A stretch of 64,000 bases of DNA from Spinellus fusiger (taxonomy: Eukaryota > Mucoromycota > Mucoromycetes > Mucorales > Phycomycetaceae), in NCBI GenBank assembly GCA_025094145.1, contig JALLLS010000011.1, forward strand, positions 1 to 64,000, written 5' to 3'. The notes under the pieces are model-generated. The model made no database searches and had not been told where the DNA came from. It saw only the letters and a list, made by a program, of their open reading frames with translations. The position numbers and the translations under genes are program-made. Position 1 is the first letter of the stretch. The number at the start of each line of letters is the position of its first letter. Below, piece by piece: positions 60,970 to 64,000 of the stretch.

Positions 60970-62260
60970 GAGTGGAGGGACAAAATAATTGGCTTTTTTT
61001 TATATTTCTTTTATAGATATCTGATATATTTTATATCTTATATAAGAGACACTTGTAGCAGTTTTCTTCTTTTCTTCCTAATAAAAGTATATTTATATTT
61101 AATTTACAATACAAATAACAGACGATCAAAAACTTACCATTGTTAATTTTCGACAAGCAAATATGAAAGTGAAAGAAATAGCTGAAAGAACTGGAGTAAA
61201 GCTGCGAACAATCTACATTATTTTGAATCAACAAAAGACAAGAGGAACTACCAAACGCCAAGAAAGAGAGAGAAGACCCAAAATATTCAATGAAAGAGGA
61301 ATACGACACCTTCTGAACGTTGTTGGCAAGAACAGACGATTGATTTGAAGTGAAACAGTTGCAGCAATACCCGAAGAATGCAGCAAGCGCACTGTTAAAC
61401 GTGTGCTGCATAAAGAGGGTATGTTTAGCCGAGTGGCAAAGAAGAAACCTTTTTTGGAATGAAACACATCAAGAAAGAAGACTTAAGTTTGCCAAAGAGC
61501 ATCTCTACTGGACTGACGAAAGTATTTTGAAATTGGCAAGAACAGTCGAGTAGTTCAGGTTTAGCGTAAGGATGGAGAAGCTTATAAAAAAGAGTGGAAG
61601 ATCCTCAGTTATGGTCTGGGGAGCCATTCGTCACGGTGAGAAGTCGGAACTAGTGATGCTTGAGAAGGATGAACAAAAGGCTGTTAATTTTGTCAAGAAA
61701 GTCTACGAAGAGGCATTGATACGTTTCTAGGGTCTAGAGTACCACTTGATATTGATATTGATGGAGCACTCACTCACAAAAGTATTGTGGCAAGTTATTG
61801 GAAAAGAGAGATAGGAATTGATAGTTTGGAGTGGCCTTCTCAATCACCCGATCTGAACCCCATTGAAAACCTTTAGATGCAGATAAAAGACAAGGTCCAG
61901 GAGAGATGTAACGGTTCTGTCAAGATAGACAAGTTTAAGATAATTATACAAGAAGCTTGAGATTCCTTTGAGCCAAAAACATGGAATTATTTGATTGAGA
62001 CAATGCCAGCACGAATGCAAAAAGTCATCAAGAACAAGGGTGGGAGTAACCATTACTAAAACTACATTTTTAATAGTATTTTAAATGTAATATAAAGAAT
62101 AAATTACATATACGGATTCTATAGCCTTTCTTTAACATAACATCGGTCTTATTAAAGTATAAAATACGTTTTATTTCTTTTGATACAGGAAAAGCACTGT
62201 ATTGATTATATGAAATATATCAGATTCTTTAGAATTGCCAATTATTTTGTCCCCCCACTG
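60970..62260 (+). mobile_element. Decayed Tc1 element (Tc1-E, about 1,290 bp)
   Basis: Terminal repeats GAGTGGAGGGACAAAATAAT (60,970) and its near complement ending CCCCCCACTG (62,260), each followed or preceded by TA. The plus-strand transposase is readable in pieces: HTH region (KVKEIAERTGVKLRTIYIIL, 61,163-61,230), a SKRTVKRVLHKEG block, and the C-terminal DDE signature WPSQSPDLNPIENL at about 61,832-61,875, ending GGSNHY at 62,058. Many stops and frame shifts; dead. Confidence 0.85.
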
Positions 62261-62262
62261 TA

Positions 62263-64000
62263 TGTGCTTTAATAATATCATAATTGCTCAAAACTACATG
62301 ACCACACATCAAACCAGACCTACCACTTGGGCAGGCATTGAAATAGGAAGTGAGGAAGATCTTCAATAGGGTAGTTTTACAAGAAGAAGGAACTGCTTGA
62401 GCAGGCAAAAACTAAGCGGTGGTAAAAGTGAGAGTTCAACTTGTGGATTGGACTATTTCCTAATCCCAAGAAGCTCACCACTGGACTAAGATCGTAAATG
62501 TCTGATCTATGTTCATTGGACTCAACAGTCAAAGAGGGATCGGAGCAAGGCATCCATGGCCTTAATCATAGCAGTAGGAGAACTGAGGCCATTATTTAAG
62601 AAGAAAGGGCATAAAGAAGGAAAGAAAAGTGGGATAAAATAGTCACCAACATTGCACAGAGACTGAAGAACATGTCTGATGTAGACAGTAGCAAAAGAGC
62701 CACTGGCACAAGGTGAGAGTAGAGGTGCAAGCCAACGCTATCGCAGTGTTAATTGCTGTCTAAGAAGATCCAATATAACCAGTCTTTCTTTACCCTTGAG
62801 TGCAGTGAAAATGAGTAACGAACAACAGGAGACATGCGGTGTTGAAGAAAAGAAGAGATAATCGACTAGAGTCAACGAAAGAAAAGCTTAGAAACAGTGA
62901 TCACTCTGAGAACATGTCATGCCTTCGAAAGAACAAGAGTATTAGTAACAGTTGCTTTCCTAAGAACCGACAGCTGATGTTGTGAATGGATCTGACACTG
63001 CCGTACTGATAGTATCCAGCAGTCGAGTGCAGAAGACGTTTCTCTGTGCCAAAGATGTATACAGTGGAAACCCAAGATAAACCAATGGATGAGTAGAGTG
63101 TTTGTTATAACAACAGGCCATTCTATGCTGTTCAAGAGCAGGTCGCCAAGAAGGTAAAGAAGAACCAGAAATAGAAAAGGCTTGAATCTTCATAAAATTA
63201 ATTTTGGCATTAGATGTCTTACTGTACAATCCAAATGTATCTGCAGTCTATTCAAGTTGTGCTGATCTCGTAAAAAGATCAGGGCATCATCAGCATAGGC
63301 CAATAATTTGACAGGAGCAGGAATAGGCTTATAAGAGTGTGGGTTGGTATGAACAAGAGAGCAGCCATTAAACTGAGGATTGTTGAGGATACAGCGTAAT
63401 AATGGTTCAAAGGCCAAGTTGAATAGTACAGGGGATAGTGGATCAACCTGACACAAGCCTCTGTCTTGGGGTACTGGTAAGGATAAGAACCTATTGACAT
63501 TGCCATGTATCTTAGTTCCAAAGAAGAGCTGTAATAGAATTGACTAACTGTGGTGGAAAGCCAAACCAAAGAAGAACAGAAGATGGATACAGAGGGGTAG
63601 ACATAATCGTACGCCTTTTCCCGATCCATGATCACACCAATGCTAGAAGACCCACATCTCTAGGCATCCTCCCTCCAATGTTTTTTAGTTTTCAAAGCAG
63701 CAATCTCCACCATCTCTTGCTAGAACACAGCAATCTGTTTATCAACAAGAGGAAGAAGAGTAGTGAGATAAGAGGTGTAGCGATAGTTACGAAGAATACA
63801 GTTACGTTCGCGTTGAACCAATCTCAATTGCTGTTGGTGCCAAGCAGTTTGCTTGCGACCAAATTGTTGGGCTGTCTGTCTAACAGACTCCTTTACTCTT
63901 TTCCACTGACTTTGAGTATCTAAAGCACTAAGCTGAGAAAAAAATCTGACAAAACAGAGAAAAGTTTATGCTGAAAAGTAGGGTTTGCAGCCAAAGCTAG
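62263..64000 (-). mobile_element. Second, different LINE, decayed and running off the window
   Basis: Minus-strand frames encode reverse-transcriptase motifs in the order expected: DREKAYDYVYPS (RT2-like, about 63,600-63,635), then DPLSPVLFNLAFEPLLR (RT4-type, about 63,400-63,445) and LLAYADDALIFL (catalytic YADD, about 63,270-63,305). Stops and a frame shift separate the motifs. Wording around YADD differs clearly from the first LINE, so this is another family. The 5' part lies beyond 64,000. Confidence 0.8.

Overview
The window is nuclear DNA from a filamentous fungus, most likely an early-diverging one (Mucoromycota, probably Mucorales). The evidence is AT-rich sequence, many short introns (about 41-60 nt, some CTAAC-like branch sites, at least two GC-AG introns), a typical fungal gene set and very dense Tc1/mariner and LINE debris. 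The genus call is an inference; no rRNA or marker gene is present.

Layout. 1-5,000 is a nest of mobile-element fragments: dispersed repeat, LTR-like pieces, a Tc1 transposase C-terminus and a 5'-truncated LINE. 5,376-21,859 is a compact gene block: an Integrator subunit 7 homologue (-), a secreted GDSL esterase (+), a HAD dehalogenase-like hydrolase (+), an ERI1-type 3'-5' exonuclease with SAP domain (-), an LAT/APC amino-acid transporter (+), a coiled-coil/ankyrin protein (+), prefoldin subunit 1 (-) and a CUZ1/ZFAND2-type AN1 zinc-finger protein (+). 21,860-31,996 is gene-poor, with a decayed TnpB/Fanzor-like gene, a Tc1 end, one orphan ORF and microsatellites. 31,997-39,060 carries a PNS1/CTL choline-transporter-like protein and a SIP3/LAM3-type BAR-PH-GRAM-VASt sterol-transfer protein. 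57,788-59,328 is adenylosuccinate synthetase (ADE12, -). 59,329-64,000 has a second copy of a dispersed repeat, a decayed Tc1 element and a different, decayed LINE (-) that runs off the end.

The most striking object is a giant inverted repeat at 39,369-56,340 between SIP3 and ADE12. Two 7,367-bp arms (39,369-46,735 and 48,974-56,340) are mirror images about 47,854.5 around a 2,238-bp spacer. The four mismatches I found all lie in the outer 375 bp. Both outer ends are the terminus of one Tc1 family (Tc1-A) and both inner ends are the terminus of another (Tc1-B), all at TA dinucleotides. Each arm is itself a graveyard of at least four Tc1-type remnants, a LINE tail, a tRNA-like pseudogene and an LTR-like piece.

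The host genes are housekeeping or accessory and do not form one pathway. They cover RNA 3'-end processing and decay (INTS7, ERI1), protein folding and quality control (prefoldin 1, CUZ1), membrane transport and lipid transfer (APC transporter, PNS1, SIP3/LAM3) and purine synthesis (ADE12). Where exon boundaries are given they were derived by hand from GT/GC-AG sites, reading frame and family alignment from memory; for the GDSL, HAD, APC, ankyrin, prefoldin, CUZ1 and ADE12 models the exon sums are divisible by three.
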